The notes: a model not told the origin generated them from the sequence alone. Counted from the stretch's first letter, positions 33,748-41,600 are shown. The stretch: 64,000 nucleotides of DNA from UBA2336 sp036787955 (GCA_036787955.1 DAIQOI010000005.1:121813-185812); one strand, 5' to 3'. Numbers and translations are program-made.

Positions 33748-34191
33748 TTACTGTTGCCAGGGGGGTGTTCCGGTTACGGTTACACCCATGCTGCGGGCTG
33801 TGCCGGCAATCATTTTCATGGCCGATTCTATTGTGAATGCATTCAGGTCGGGCATTTTGATTTCGGCTATTTTACGTACCTGATCCCAGGTGAGGGAACC
33901 AATTTTGTTGCGGTTGGGCTCGGCCGAACCTTTTTGCTTTTTAATGGTCTCCAGAATAAGGTTTGCAGCCGGGGGTGTTTTGATTACAAAGTCAAACGAC
34001 TTATCGTTATAAATGGTGATAAGAACCGGCAGCAACTGACCTGGTTTATCCTGGGTGCGGGCATTGAACTGCTTGCAAAAGTCCATGATGTTCAGACCCT
34101 TGCTACCCAAAGCAGGCCCGATGGGCGGTGCAGGGTTTGCCGATGCACCTTTTACTTGTAATTTCAAATAGCCTACTACTTCTTTTGCCAT
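33748..34191 (-). CDS. rplK: 50S ribosomal protein L11
   Basis: L11 is part of the GTPase-associated centre and needed for RelA-type activation. The 147-residue protein has LQVKGASANPAPPIGPALG, NIMDFCKQFNART and a C-terminal rRNA-binding domain ending near GTARSMGVTV. It begins 5 nt after the nusG stop. Confidence 0.98.
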   Translation of the reverse strand: MAKEVVGYLKLQVKGASANPAPPIGPALGSKGLNIMDFCKQFNARTQDKPGQLLPVLITIYNDKSFDFVIKTPPAANLILETIKKQKGSAEPNRNKIGSLTWDQVRKIAEIKMPDLNAFTIESAMKMIAGTARSMGVTVTGTPPWQQ

Positions 34192-34196
34192 AAGAT

Positions 34197-34751
34197 TTAA
34201 TCCAGTTTTTCAACCTGCATATAGTTAAGTTCCAGCGGTGTATTCCGGCCGAAAATCTTAACCATAACATTCAGTTTCTTTTTCTCTTCAAATATTTCTT
34301 CAACTGTTCCGGTAAAGCCACTAAAGGGTCCATCCATCACTTTTACCGTTTCACCCTTGATAAACGGCCTTTCCAGCTTTTCATCGGAAGATTCAATTTC
34401 ATCCACCTTGCCGAGGATGCGGTTAACTTCCGAAGGGCGCAGGGGTACGGGATCTTTTGATGACCCGGAACTCCCGCCCAGAAATCCGAGCACACCCGGA
34501 ATTTTATTCACCGCATCGAATGCTTTGTTATTCGACAAGTCGGCAGAAATCAATACATAGCCGGGTAAAAAATTGCGCTCGCGCAGCTTCTTTTTGCCAC
34601 CCCGCATTTCGTACACCTTTTCCGATGGAATGAGTACCTGGGGAATGAAATCCCGGAGTTTTTCCCGTTCAATTTCATTGTCCAGGTAGGTTTTTACCTT
34701 TTTTTCCTGGCCGCTGATAACGCGCAAAACATACCACTTTAGTTCACCCAT
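34197..34751 (-). CDS. nusG: Transcription termination/antitermination factor NusG
   Basis: NusG couples RNA polymerase to Rho or to the ribosome. The 184-residue product has the NGN domain (KWYVLRVISGQEKKVKTYL, then NFLPGYVLI) and a C-terminal KOW domain (VMDGPFSGFTGTVEEI). An acidic linker lies between them (about 110-130). It starts 11 nt after secE. Confidence 0.98.
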   Translation of the reverse strand: MGELKWYVLRVISGQEKKVKTYLDNEIEREKLRDFIPQVLIPSEKVYEMRGGKKKLRERNFLPGYVLISADLSNNKAFDAVNKIPGVLGFLGGSSGSSKDPVPLRPSEVNRILGKVDEIESSDEKLERPFIKGETVKVMDGPFSGFTGTVEEIFEEKKKLNVMVKIFGRNTPLELNYMQVEKLD

Positions 34752-34762
34752 AGCAGCCGGAA

Positions 34763-34954
34763 TTAAAATTCACGGTAAAACCATTCCAAACTTTTATTGA
34801 ACACCCAATCCATGGCGCCTATTACAATTGCGAAAATGAAAGAGGCCACCAACACCAGGATGGCACTGCTTTGCAATTCTTTATAACTGGTCCAGGACAC
34901 CTTGTTACGGATTTCTTCCCAGGATTCAGCGATATATTTTTTAAAGCGCTCCAT
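34763..34954 (-). CDS. secE: Preprotein translocase subunit SecE
   Basis: SecE clamps SecY in the translocon. The 63-residue single-pass form has the amphipathic helix KKYIAESWEEIRNKVSWTSY and one membrane segment (about 31-50). The reading frame runs further upstream, but only the ATG at 34954 gives the usual SecE N-terminus. The gene is 251 nt from tRNA-Trp. Confidence 0.95.
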   Translation of the reverse strand: MERFKKYIAESWEEIRNKVSWTSYKELQSSAILVLVASFIFAIVIGAMDWVFNKSLEWFYREF

Positions 34955-35027
34955 GAAACAGGTGTTTATGGCCTTTATTGGGGTTTGCTTCTGTAACCTC
35001 GGCACGGTAAGAGCCCCTCTTTCAGCG

Positions 35028-35073
35028 GCCTGAGAGCCTTTTTTAAAGGCGAGCCCGGCTGCCGTTCTCAGGC
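35028..35073 (-). promoter_or_regulatory. Inverted repeat in the secE leader
   Basis: GCCTGAGA (35028-35035) pairs with TCTCAGGC (35066-35073), enclosing a second perfect stem GCCTTT/AAAGGC (35036-35050). No U-tract follows on the minus strand, so it is not an evident terminator. It lies in the 251-nt spacer between tRNA-Trp and secE, which contains no gene I can support. Confidence 0.4.
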
Positions 35074-35148
35074 TTTTGGGCTTCATTCCCAGGTACCCGC
35101 GCTTCCATCCGGACGGAAAGGCCTGAATACTGACTTTTCTATCAGCAT

Positions 35149-35177
35149 CCTGACAACCGCCCTAGCGGTACGTCAGG
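35149..35177 (-). promoter_or_regulatory. Hairpin downstream of tRNA-Trp
   Basis: CCTGAC (35149-35154) pairs with GTCAGG (35172-35177) around an inner CCGC/GCGG stem with a CCTA loop. It may help release or mature the tRNA from the secE transcript. The CCGCCCTAGCGG core resembles the palindrome in the tRNA-Gly relic at 37098-37116. Confidence 0.4.
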
Positions 35178-35205
35178 AATTGCGGCTTTCCGCCTGCATT
35201 GCTCG

Positions 35206-35278
<73 letters not shown>

Positions 35279-35374
35279 TTATGTACTGGTTTCACATCAG
35301 AGCTTGCGGTACTCACAACCTCTTGAGAGCCACCAGATTACCCATTAAAAACCTCGCGAATCCCAAAAGGACTG

Positions 35375-35404
35375 CAAAGGTAGAAATAGGCTGAAAGAAA
35401 ACAA
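35375..35404 (-). promoter_or_regulatory. Promoter of the tRNA-Trp-secE-nusG-rplK operon
   Basis: The -7 box TACCTTTG (35375-35382) and a -33 TTG (35402-35404) are 19 nt apart on the minus strand. The -33 box abuts the hairpin that ends the tuf transcript. The 14-nt block from the -7 box onward (plus-strand GGACTGCAAAGGTA, 35369-35382) is identical to that of the rpsL promoter. Confidence 0.75.
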
Positions 35405-35434
35405 AGGCGTTTCTAAAAAATTCAGAAACGCCTT
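35390..35434 (-). terminator. Terminator of tuf
   Basis: A perfect 11-bp stem (AAGGCGTTTCT with AGAAACGCCTT, 35404-35414 and 35424-35434) and a 9-nt loop is followed on the minus strand by TGTTTTCTTTC. It lies 39 nt after the tuf stop. Confidence 0.82.
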
Positions 35435-35473
35435 ATGGATTCTTATTTTGACCGGCTATACCGGAAATCCGGA

Positions 35474-36661
35474 TTAATCCAGAATTTCAGTTACCTGGCC
35501 GGAACCCACGGTACGGCCGCCTTCGCGGATAGCAAAGCGCAGACCTTTTTCCATGGCGATTTTGTTAATCAACTCCACTTCAATGGATACATTGTCTCCC
35601 GGCATCACCATTTCTACGCCGGCCGGCAGTTTGATTTCACCGGTAACATCGGTGGTACGGAAGTAGAATTGCGGGCGGTACTTATTAAAGAACGGAGTAT
35701 GACGGCCTCCTTCTTCTTTGGAGAGAACGTATACCTCGGCCTTGAATTTGGCATGGGGAGTCACTGAGCCCGGCTTGCAGATTACCATGCCTCTGCGGAT
35801 TTGGTTCTTTTCAATACCGCGCAGCAATAAACCTACGTTATCACCGGCTTCACCGCGATCGAGGATTTTGCGGAACATTTCAACACCGGTAACAACTGAG
35901 GTAAGGTTTTCAGCGCCCATCCCCAAAATTTCAACCGGATCGCCGGTTTTGATTACACCGCGCTCAATGCGGCCGGTAGCCACAGTACCGCGACCTGTAA
36001 TAGAGAACACATCTTCGATGGGCATGAGGAAATCTTTATCAATGAGACGAACGGGCAGCGGGATGTACTCATCCACCGCTTTCATCAGTTCCTCTACTTT
36101 TTCTACCCACTTTGGTTCTCCGTTCAGGGCACCCAGTGCCGAACCGCGGATCACCGGAATCTTATCGCCAGGGAAGTCATAGGAAGAAAGAAGCTCGCGT
36201 ACTTCCATTTCCACCAGGTCAAGCAGTTCGGGGTCGTCCACCAGGTCTACCTTGTTCATAAACACAACCAGAGCCGGCACACCCACCTGACGGGCCAGCA
36301 GGATATGTTCGCGGGTTTGCGGCATGGGTCCATCGGTAGCTGCCACCACCAGGATGGCACCATCCATCTGGGCAGCACCGGTCACCATGTTTTTCACATA
36401 GTCGGCGTGGCCGGGGCAGTCAACGTGCGCGTAGTGGCGTTTTTCCGTCTGATACTCCACGTGCGAGGTATTGATGGTAATACCGCGCTCTTTTTCTTCA
36501 GGAGCGTTGTCGATAGACGAGAAATCGCGTTCCTGTGCCAGGCCTTTTTTAGCCAGCACTTTGGTGATAGCCGCAGTAAGCGTAGTTTTTCCGTGGTCAA
36601 CGTGACCGATAGTTCCAACGTTTACGTGAGGCTTCGAACGATCAAAGGTTTCCTTAGCCAT
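35474..36661 (-). CDS. tuf: Elongation factor Tu
   Basis: EF-Tu delivers aminoacyl-tRNA to the ribosome. The 395-residue product has GTP motifs GHVDHGKTTL, the switch I Thr in ERGITINTSHVEY, DCPGHADYVKNM and NKVDLVDD, and domain 2/3 sequences such as TGRGTVATGRIERG. It lies in a transcript that begins with tRNA-Tyr, -Gly and -Thr, and has its own strong terminator. The 191-nt spacer to tRNA-Thr shows no clear promoter. Confidence 0.99.
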   Translation of the reverse strand: MAKETFDRSKPHVNVGTIGHVDHGKTTLTAAITKVLAKKGLAQERDFSSIDNAPEEKERGITINTSHVEYQTEKRHYAHVDCPGHADYVKNMVTGAAQMDGAILVVAATDGPMPQTREHILLARQVGVPALVVFMNKVDLVDDPELLDLVEMEVRELLSSYDFPGDKIPVIRGSALGALNGEPKWVEKVEELMKAVDEYIPLPVRLIDKDFLMPIEDVFSITGRGTVATGRIERGVIKTGDPVEILGMGAENLTSVVTGVEMFRKILDRGEAGDNVGLLLRGIEKNQIRRGMVICKPGSVTPHAKFKAEVYVLSKEEGGRHTPFFNKYRPQFYFRTTDVTGEIKLPAGVEMVMPGDNVSIEVELINKIAMEKGLRFAIREGGRTVGSGQVTEILD

Positions 36662-36852
36662 AGTAGTAAGTCAAGTTTAAAGTGTATAATTTAGTTTAAT
36701 AGTTTACGGTTTTAATTTCCGCTTACGCGGTGTACACCTTAAACATGATAAGCCTGTCGAATAAGGTTTGCGGACCGTGGGGACTCTTTAACGATGTTTG
36801 CTAGGCATCTGAATCCTTGCGGTCGAAAATAAATTTTCCGGGGTGCCGGCTG

Positions 36853-36924
<72 letters not shown>

Positions 36925-36991
36925 TTGCGTTCCGAACCAAGCCGGAAACCAGCACCTCTTACTCATTCCGGAACTGCTCACCGGAATTTTG

Positions 36992-37064
36992 AGCGGGAGA
37001 CGAGGCTCGAACCCGCGACCTGCAGCTTGGAAGGCTGCCGCTCTACCAACTGAGCTACTCCCGC
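36992..37064 (-). tRNA. trnG: tRNA-Gly (TCC)
   Basis: The 73-nt gene has acceptor GCGGGAG/CTCCCGC, D arm GCTC/GAGC, anticodon stem GCAGC/GCTGC with anticodon TCC, and T arm GCGGG TTCGAGC CTCGT. Discriminator T, no encoded CCA. A damaged copy lies 22 nt upstream. Confidence 0.95.
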
Positions 37065-37086
37065 CTGTTTTTTTTCTTTCCTGCTC

Positions 37087-37142
37087 ACCCGCGACCTGTC
37101 CCGCCCTAGGCGGGACCGCTCTACCTACTGTGCTACTCCCGC
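37087..37142 (-). pseudogene. tRNA-Gly relic with palindromic anticodon arm
   Basis: Read on the minus strand, the segment starts with the same GCGGGAGTAGC as the intact tRNA-Gly, keeps GGTAGAGCGG of the D arm with changes, and ends with CAGGTCGCGGGT of the T arm. The T loop and the 3' acceptor strand are missing. The anticodon arm is replaced by a perfect palindrome, GTCCCGCC with GGCGGGAC around a 3-nt loop (37098-37116). It cannot fold into a charged tRNA. It appears to be a decayed tandem duplicate. Confidence 0.75.
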
Positions 37143-37158
37143 CTCGGGTTCCCATCTG

Positions 37159-37241
37159 TGGGGGAACTAGGATTCGAACCTAGGAAGTCATAAGACAGCA
37201 GATTTACAGTCTGCCCCAGTTGGCCACTTTGGTATTCCCCC
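37159..37241 (-). tRNA. trnY: tRNA-Tyr (GTA)
   Basis: The 83-nt type II tRNA has acceptor GGGGGAA/TTCCCCC, anticodon stem CAGAC/.TCTG with anticodon GTA, a long variable arm and T arm CTAGGTTCGAATCCTAG. Discriminator A, no encoded CCA. It is the first gene of the tRNA-tuf transcript. Confidence 0.95.
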
Positions 37242-37309
37242 AATCTTCCAAAGACCTTACGTTCCCCGGCCTTCAACCCCGGACCTTCGTACCGGCTTCA
37301 AAAGGAGTG

Positions 37310-37339
37310 CAAAAATATCAGCTTTTTTTGTTTAGGCAA
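37310..37339 (-). promoter_or_regulatory. Promoter of the tRNA-Tyr-Gly-Thr-tuf operon
   Basis: On the minus strand -7 box TATTTTTG (37310-37317) and -33 TTG (37337-37339) are 19 nt apart. The segment after the -7 box, GCACTCC, differs by one base from that of the rpsL and tRNA-Trp promoters (GCAGTCC). Confidence 0.7.
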
Positions 37340-37365
37340 ACCAGGCCCCTTAACAAGAAAAGAAA

Positions 37366-37671
37366 TCACCTCACGGTAATGTCGGTAATTACTTCCCTTC
37401 CGAATTTCTCCTGAAAAAGCTCAAGAATGCGTTGTTTGTGCAACAAAAAATCGTTCTTCATTGCGGATGAATTCAATTCAACGAAGAGAACTTTATTCTG
37501 AATGTAAACTTTACGCGTGCGTTTGGCCACAGCGGGCCCCACTATTTCCGGCCACGAAGCCAGCAAGGCCGCTTCATCAAACCGGGATTCCAGGTGGTAA
37601 GCACGAAGCAAGTCGCGAATAGCCTCTCCCACCTGTTGTATTTCGCCCTTGTGCTTTTTACCGTCTGTCAT
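37366..37671 (-). CDS. DUF721 family protein (DciA-like)
   Basis: The 101-residue protein belongs to the DUF721 family that includes DciA, a helicase-loading factor in bacteria lacking DnaC/DnaI. It has an N-terminal helix (QQVGEAIRDLLRAYHLE), then WPEIVGPAVAKRTRKVYIQN and a KH-like end LFVELNSSAMKNDFLLHK. Its start overlaps the recF stop by 4 nt, which supports a replication or repair role. Whether it loads helicase here is untested. Confidence 0.82.
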   Translation of the reverse strand: MTDGKKHKGEIQQVGEAIRDLLRAYHLESRFDEAALLASWPEIVGPAVAKRTRKVYIQNKVLFVELNSSAMKNDFLLHKQRILELFQEKFGREVITDITVR

Positions 37672-38771
37672 TGTTGTGGTTTTTGCAGGTTTCTGTCGAG
37701 TTCAACTATTTCGAAATCCAGGCCTGCCTTTGTCAAAGCCTGCCGCGTTCGCTCCCCGCGCGCATCGGTAATAAAAACCTGACCCTCGCTTTCAGTGGCT
37801 ACAAGCTTGAGTAACTGGTTTACGCGAACATCGTCCAATTTATCGAATAAATCGTCCATCAGCAAAACCGGAGGGAAGCCGTTGTGCAGCCTGATACGAG
37901 CAAACTGGGCCAGTTTCAATGCAACAATGAATGATTTTTGTTGTCCCTGCGAGCCGGTTTTCCGCAGGTCATGGCCATCTAACCGGAAAATTATGTCATC
38001 GCGATGCGGACCAACTGTTGTGCGCTGCAGGGCGCGGTCGCGCGAGCGGCAGCTCAGTAACTGCAAGGCAAAATCATGGCCAGCAATCTCGGACCGGTAA
38101 AGTACCTCTACCCTTTCGCGGCCAGACAATTTTTCATAAGACTGGTTCACAAGCAGCTGAAAATCTGCAGCAAATGATGCCCTTCGCTGTACTATCCGGG
38201 TACCGGAATCAATCAGTTTTTCATCGTAGGCGAGCAGCAAATCTTCGTCCCATGTTTGGGTGTGATGAAAGTGACTCAGCAGACTATTGCGCTGCTGCAG
38301 GGTATGCTGATACACGATCAAATCCTGCAGATAGGAGGCATCAACCTGGCTGATAACCTGATCTAAAAATTTTCTGCGCACCTCGCTGCCCCCGGTGATG
38401 AGCTCCATGTTGTGCGGAGCAATAAGCACCACAGGATACTTACCTACGTGCTCGCTGAGGCGCTCATAAGGCTTACCGTTTACGGAAATAACCTTTCCCT
38501 CGCCTGCCCGAAACTGACAGAACAGTACGTGCCTGGCTTCATTGCGGGTAACCTCACCACGGATAGAAAAGAAATCCGTGCCATGCCGCAGGTGGTGCTG
38601 GTCGGCATGCAATAAAAAACTGCGCAAAGCCGACAAATAATGGATGGCATCGAGCAGGTTGGTTTTTCCGCTTCCGTTCAGACCGGTGAAAGCCGTGACC
38701 TGACGGCAAAAACCAAATGCTGCCTCGGCATAATTCCGGAAATTAACCAGTTGAATGGTATGCAAATACAC
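37668..38771 (-). CDS. recF: DNA replication and repair protein RecF
   Basis: RecF is an SMC-like ATPase that guides RecOR to single-strand gaps. The 367-residue protein has Walker A GLNGSGKTN (30-38) and the ABC-type signature TVGPHRDD region, with Walker B PVLLMDDLFDKLDD. It diverges from pdhA with 77 nt between starts and is followed by the DUF721 gene with a 4-nt overlap. Confidence 0.97.
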   Translation of the reverse strand: MYLHTIQLVNFRNYAEAAFGFCRQVTAFTGLNGSGKTNLLDAIHYLSALRSFLLHADQHHLRHGTDFFSIRGEVTRNEARHVLFCQFRAGEGKVISVNGKPYERLSEHVGKYPVVLIAPHNMELITGGSEVRRKFLDQVISQVDASYLQDLIVYQHTLQQRNSLLSHFHHTQTWDEDLLLAYDEKLIDSGTRIVQRRASFAADFQLLVNQSYEKLSGRERVEVLYRSEIAGHDFALQLLSCRSRDRALQRTTVGPHRDDIIFRLDGHDLRKTGSQGQQKSFIVALKLAQFARIRLHNGFPPVLLMDDLFDKLDDVRVNQLLKLVATESEGQVFITDARGERTRQALTKAGLDFEIVELDRNLQKPQQ

Positions 38772-38827
38772 CCTGTATCCTGTTTTACTTGGGTATTGGT
38801 CTTTTACACATTAATTTGCAGGCTGCT

Positions 38828-38835
38828 CAAAGTTA
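38828..38835 (-). promoter_or_regulatory. Candidate -7 element (TAACTTTG) for recF
   Basis: TAACTTTG on the minus strand matches TAnnTTTG, 56 nt before the recF start. The nearest -33 TTG (38853-38855) gives a 17-nt spacer and lies inside pdhA, so the match is only fair. Confidence 0.4.
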
Positions 38836-38848
38836 GAGATTTACAGAT

Positions 38849-39886
38849 ATGGCAACCTCCACCAAAGAAGCCGTTAAACCTGCCGGTAAGGCAGCAAAAT
38901 CAGAGTTTTCAAAAGAAACTTACCTGTTCTGGTTTGAAAGCATGCTGCTGATGCGCAGGTTCGAAGAAAAGGCCGGACAGTTGTACGGCATGCAGAAAAT
39001 CAAAGGCTTCTGTCATTTATATATTGGTCAGGAAGCCTGTGCTGCGGGTGCAGCTACTGCCCTGACCAAAGGCGATAAATGGATTACCGCCTACCGCGAT
39101 CATGCCCACCCGCTGGCTTTGGGCACCAGCCCCAATGTGGTAATGGCTGAGTTGTTCGGTAAAGCTACCGGATGTTCAAAAGGCAAGGGTGGTTCTATGC
39201 ACATCTTCGATAAGTCGGTGAACTTTATGGGCGGTCATGGCATAGTAGGCGGCCAGATTCCCTTAGGCGCAGGAATAGCATTTGCCGAGAAGTACAACAA
39301 AACCGGCAATGTGTGTATTTGCTACATGGGCGATGGAGCCGTACGCCAGGGTGCTTTTCATGAAGCACTGAACCTGGCCATGTTGTGGAAGCTGCCGGTA
39401 ATTTTTGTTATCGAAAACAACGGCTATGCCATGGGTACCTCTGTGCAGCGCACTTCCAATGTTACCGATCTGTATAAACTGGGCGAAGCCTATGACATGC
39501 CCAGCGAGCCGGTAGATGCCATGAAGGTAGAAGAGGTGCATCAGGCGGTTGCCCGTGCGGCCATACGCGCCCGGACAGGCGAAGGACCTACGTTGCTGGA
39601 GTTCCGAACCTACCGCTATAAAGGGCATTCCATGTCTGACCCGCAGAAATACCGCACCAAAGAAGAAGTGGAACAATACAAACAACGCGACCCGATTGAG
39701 CAAGTCAGAAAAACCATTCTGGAAAAAAAGCTAGCTACCGAGCAAGAACTTGAAGCCATCGAGGCACGGGTACAACAAAAGGTGGAAGAAAGTGTGAAAT
39801 TTGCCGAAGAATCGCCTTTCCCCGATCCCTCTGAAGCGCTGACCGATATTTACACCCAACCTGATTACCCATTCATCACCGATTAA
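38849..39886 (+). CDS. pdhA: Pyruvate dehydrogenase E1 component, alpha subunit
   Basis: This is the ThDP-binding alpha chain of the E1 decarboxylase that feeds pyruvate into acetyl-CoA. The 345-residue sequence has CHLYIGQEACAAG, YRDHAHPLALG, GGSMHIFD and the ThDP motif GDGAVRQGAFHEALNLA ending in IENNGYAMGT (about 161-195), then the phosphorylation-loop-like YRYKGHSMSDPQKYR. The N-terminal 18 residues are Lys/Ala rich. The beta subunit gene is not adjacent, so E1 genes are split in this genome or lie beyond the window. Confidence 0.95.
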   Translation: MATSTKEAVKPAGKAAKSEFSKETYLFWFESMLLMRRFEEKAGQLYGMQKIKGFCHLYIGQEACAAGAATALTKGDKWITAYRDHAHPLALGTSPNVVMAELFGKATGCSKGKGGSMHIFDKSVNFMGGHGIVGGQIPLGAGIAFAEKYNKTGNVCICYMGDGAVRQGAFHEALNLAMLWKLPVIFVIENNGYAMGTSVQRTSNVTDLYKLGEAYDMPSEPVDAMKVEEVHQAVARAAIRARTGEGPTLLEFRTYRYKGHSMSDPQKYRTKEEVEQYKQRDPIEQVRKTILEKKLATEQELEAIEARVQQKVEESVKFAEESPFPDPSEALTDIYTQPDYPFITD

Positions 39887-39892
39887 GCGATG

Positions 39893-39923
39893 TTGATGTT
39901 ACCGGGGGTTATTTGTACTTTTG
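39893..39923 (+). promoter_or_regulatory. Promoter for the TPR membrane protein gene
   Basis: A -33 TTG (39893-39895) and the -7 box TACTTTTG (39916-39923) are exactly 20 nt apart. The predicted transcript starts near 39930 and has a leader of about 60 nt. This places the start at the ATG at 39990 and rules out the longer reading frame that opens at 39921. Confidence 0.75.
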
Positions 39924-39989
39924 CCCGCCAATTTTAGTCCTGCTCTTTACATAAATAGAGGGCTGGGGCTAACAAAACTTTATGTGTAC

Positions 39990-40679
39990 ATGGCCAAAAA
40001 AGAAGAACCCGTTGATTTGTTAACCAAGTCGGATGAGGTGCTTTCCGAGAAACTGGAAAGTGCCGAAGCCTGGCTGGAGAAAAATCCGAAGCTGCTGGCA
40101 GGCATCGGTGTTGTGCTTGCGCTTGCTGTTGGCGGATACTTTGCGTTTACTTATTATAAAAGCAACCTGGAAGAAGAAGCCCAGCGGCAGATGTTTCAGG
40201 CCATCTTTTATTTTGAAGCCGACAGCCTGAGCCTGGCATTGAATGGTGACGGTAACAACCTTGGTTTTATTGGCATCATTGATGAATACAGTATTACCAA
40301 AGCCGCAAACCTGGCACACTTTTATGCAGGGGTTTCTTTCCTCAAGCAGGGTAAATATGAAGCTGCCCGCTTGTACCTGGAAGATTTTAAATCGAACGAT
40401 TTGCTCATTCAGGCCCGTGCCTACAGCCTGATTGGCGATACTTACATGGAAGAACAGAAATATGCCGATGCTGCACGCTTCTACGAGAAGGCGGCTAACT
40501 ATAAACCCAACAAATACTTCACACCGGCCTACCTGATGAAAGCAGCATTGGCTTATGAAAAAGCCGAACAACGCGAGAAAGCCATTAAGGCTTACGATGA
40601 GGTTATCAACAAGTATTGGGAATCGGCCGAATACCAGAATGCCCGCAAGCTGAAAGCCCGGCTGGAAACCAACTCTTAA
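39990..40679 (+). CDS. Membrane-anchored tetratricopeptide repeat protein
   Basis: The 229-residue protein has an acidic cytoplasmic N-terminus (KKEEPVDLLTKSDEVLSEKL), one membrane helix (about 38-58, LLAGIGVVLALAVGGYFAF) and three to four TPR-like helical pairs outside (for example AAARFYEKAANYKP-like units and EKAIKAYDEVINKYW). The plan resembles YfgM-type proteins that work near the Sec translocon, but no direct evidence supports that role here. A strong hairpin follows the stop. Confidence 0.8.
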   Translation: MAKKEEPVDLLTKSDEVLSEKLESAEAWLEKNPKLLAGIGVVLALAVGGYFAFTYYKSNLEEEAQRQMFQAIFYFEADSLSLALNGDGNNLGFIGIIDEYSITKAANLAHFYAGVSFLKQGKYEAARLYLEDFKSNDLLIQARAYSLIGDTYMEEQKYADAARFYEKAANYKPNKYFTPAYLMKAALAYEKAEQREKAIKAYDEVINKYWESAEYQNARKLKARLETNS

Positions 40680-40699
40680 AAAATTTAACCAACATCAAC

Positions 40700-40727
40700 A
40701 GGGATGGCTGAGCCATCCCTTTTTAAT
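40700..40727 (+). terminator. Terminator between the TPR gene and ribH
   Basis: A perfect 9-bp stem AGGGATGGC/GCCATCCCT with a 3-nt loop (40700-40720) is followed by TTTTTAATTT. An in-frame ATG at 40704 lies inside the stem and should not be taken as the ribH start. Confidence 0.8.
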
Positions 40728-40736
40728 TTACCGAAT

Positions 40737-41204
40737 ATGCCCGGCCAACTGAAAAGCGGAAAAGTAAAATCCGGTACTTCACTAAAGAAAAAAACATTTG
40801 CCATTGTGGTGAGTGAATGGAATGAGGAAATCACCGAGGCCCTGTACAACGGGGCTGTTTCTGCCCTGCATGCCCACGGCGTTAATGCCAGGCAAATCGT
40901 CCGTAAAAACGTACCGGGAAGCTTTGAATTATCATTGGGTGCCTTACGGATGGCTGAGCGGAAAGACATAGACGCGGTGATATGCCTGGGTTGTGTAATT
41001 AAAGGCGAAACACCCCATTTTGATTACATCTGTCAGGCAGTGGCATACGGTTTGACTGAGGTAAGCCTTAAAACCCGGAAGCCCGTTGTGTTCGGTGTAT
41101 TAACAACACTGAACAAACAACAGGCCTACGACCGTGCAGGAGGTAAATACGGCAACAAGGGCGAGGAGGCGGCACTTACGGCCATCAAGATGCTTGGCTT
41201 TTAA
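40737..41204 (+). CDS. ribH: 6,7-dimethyl-8-ribityllumazine synthase
   Basis: RibH makes the direct precursor of riboflavin and forms large shells of pentamers. The 155-residue product from the ATG at 40737 has FAIVVSEWNEEITEAL, VPGSFELSLGALRMAE, VICLGCVIKGETPHFDYI (with the phosphate-binding and catalytic His region) and GVLTTLNKQQAYDRAGG. The frame opens at 40704 inside a terminator hairpin, so the shorter start is preferred. It probably needs read-through or a promoter not seen here. Its end overlaps the next convergent gene by 4 nt. Confidence 0.95.
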   Translation: MPGQLKSGKVKSGTSLKKKTFAIVVSEWNEEITEALYNGAVSALHAHGVNARQIVRKNVPGSFELSLGALRMAERKDIDAVICLGCVIKGETPHFDYICQAVAYGLTEVSLKTRKPVVFGVLTTLNKQQAYDRAGGKYGNKGEEAALTAIKMLGF

Positions 41205-41407
41205 TCCACTATCTTAAATTCTTTTTTAGCCAGCACTTGCAACGCCTCCAGCGGATCGGAAGTATTCAGTTGCCGGTAAATTGATTTCAACTGCGATTCT
41301 ACTTCTTTTTTATCTACCTTCTCCGTGCGGGTGATATCTTCCGGTTTTAGGCCTTCGGCTGCCATCTGCAACCACCTGAGTGTTTGTGCTCGTATAATAA
41401 TTGCCAT
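41201..41407 (-). CDS. Mini LuxR/GerE-type helix-turn-helix protein
   Basis: The 68-residue product from the ATG at 41407 reads as an isolated GerE-type DNA-binding domain: TLRWLQMAAEGLKPEDI (helices 1-2), VDKKEVESQLKSIYRQLNT (recognition helix and the IY.KL-like core) and SDPLEALQVLAKK (dimer helix). There is no receiver or sensor domain. It converges with ribH and overlaps it by 4 nt. It could be a stand-alone regulator, a remnant, or a protein that binds a full-length LuxR-type partner. An alternative start at 41440 adds 11 residues. Confidence 0.6.
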   Translation of the reverse strand: MAIIIRAQTLRWLQMAAEGLKPEDITRTEKVDKKEVESQLKSIYRQLNTSDPLEALQVLAKKEFKIVD

Positions 41408-41565
41408 AAATAGCCCTTCGTGCTGAAGTAAAACTACCAACAGGTCTTGTCAATCTCTGACCATGTGGCAAAGTTCTAATCGGGCAGATGCCAATTCATA
41501 CCGATTTTTGGGTATTTTCACTACCCCATTTCTATGAGAGGCCTTTGTTATACGAATTTCAAGGG

Positions 41566-41600
41566 GAAAAAATAATCCCCACAACCATGGCTGTGGGGAT
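41566..41600 (-). terminator. Terminator of icd
   Basis: ATCCCCACA/TGTGGGGAT (41575-41583 and 41592-41600) with an inner CCATGG is followed on the minus strand by ATTTTTTCC. It lies 24 nt after the icd stop. Confidence 0.8.

Noticed and set aside
34955..35086. N-terminal extension of the secE frame to 35086
   Set aside because: SecE from the ATG at 34954 has the normal length and start. The extension covers an inverted repeat and is not SecE-like.
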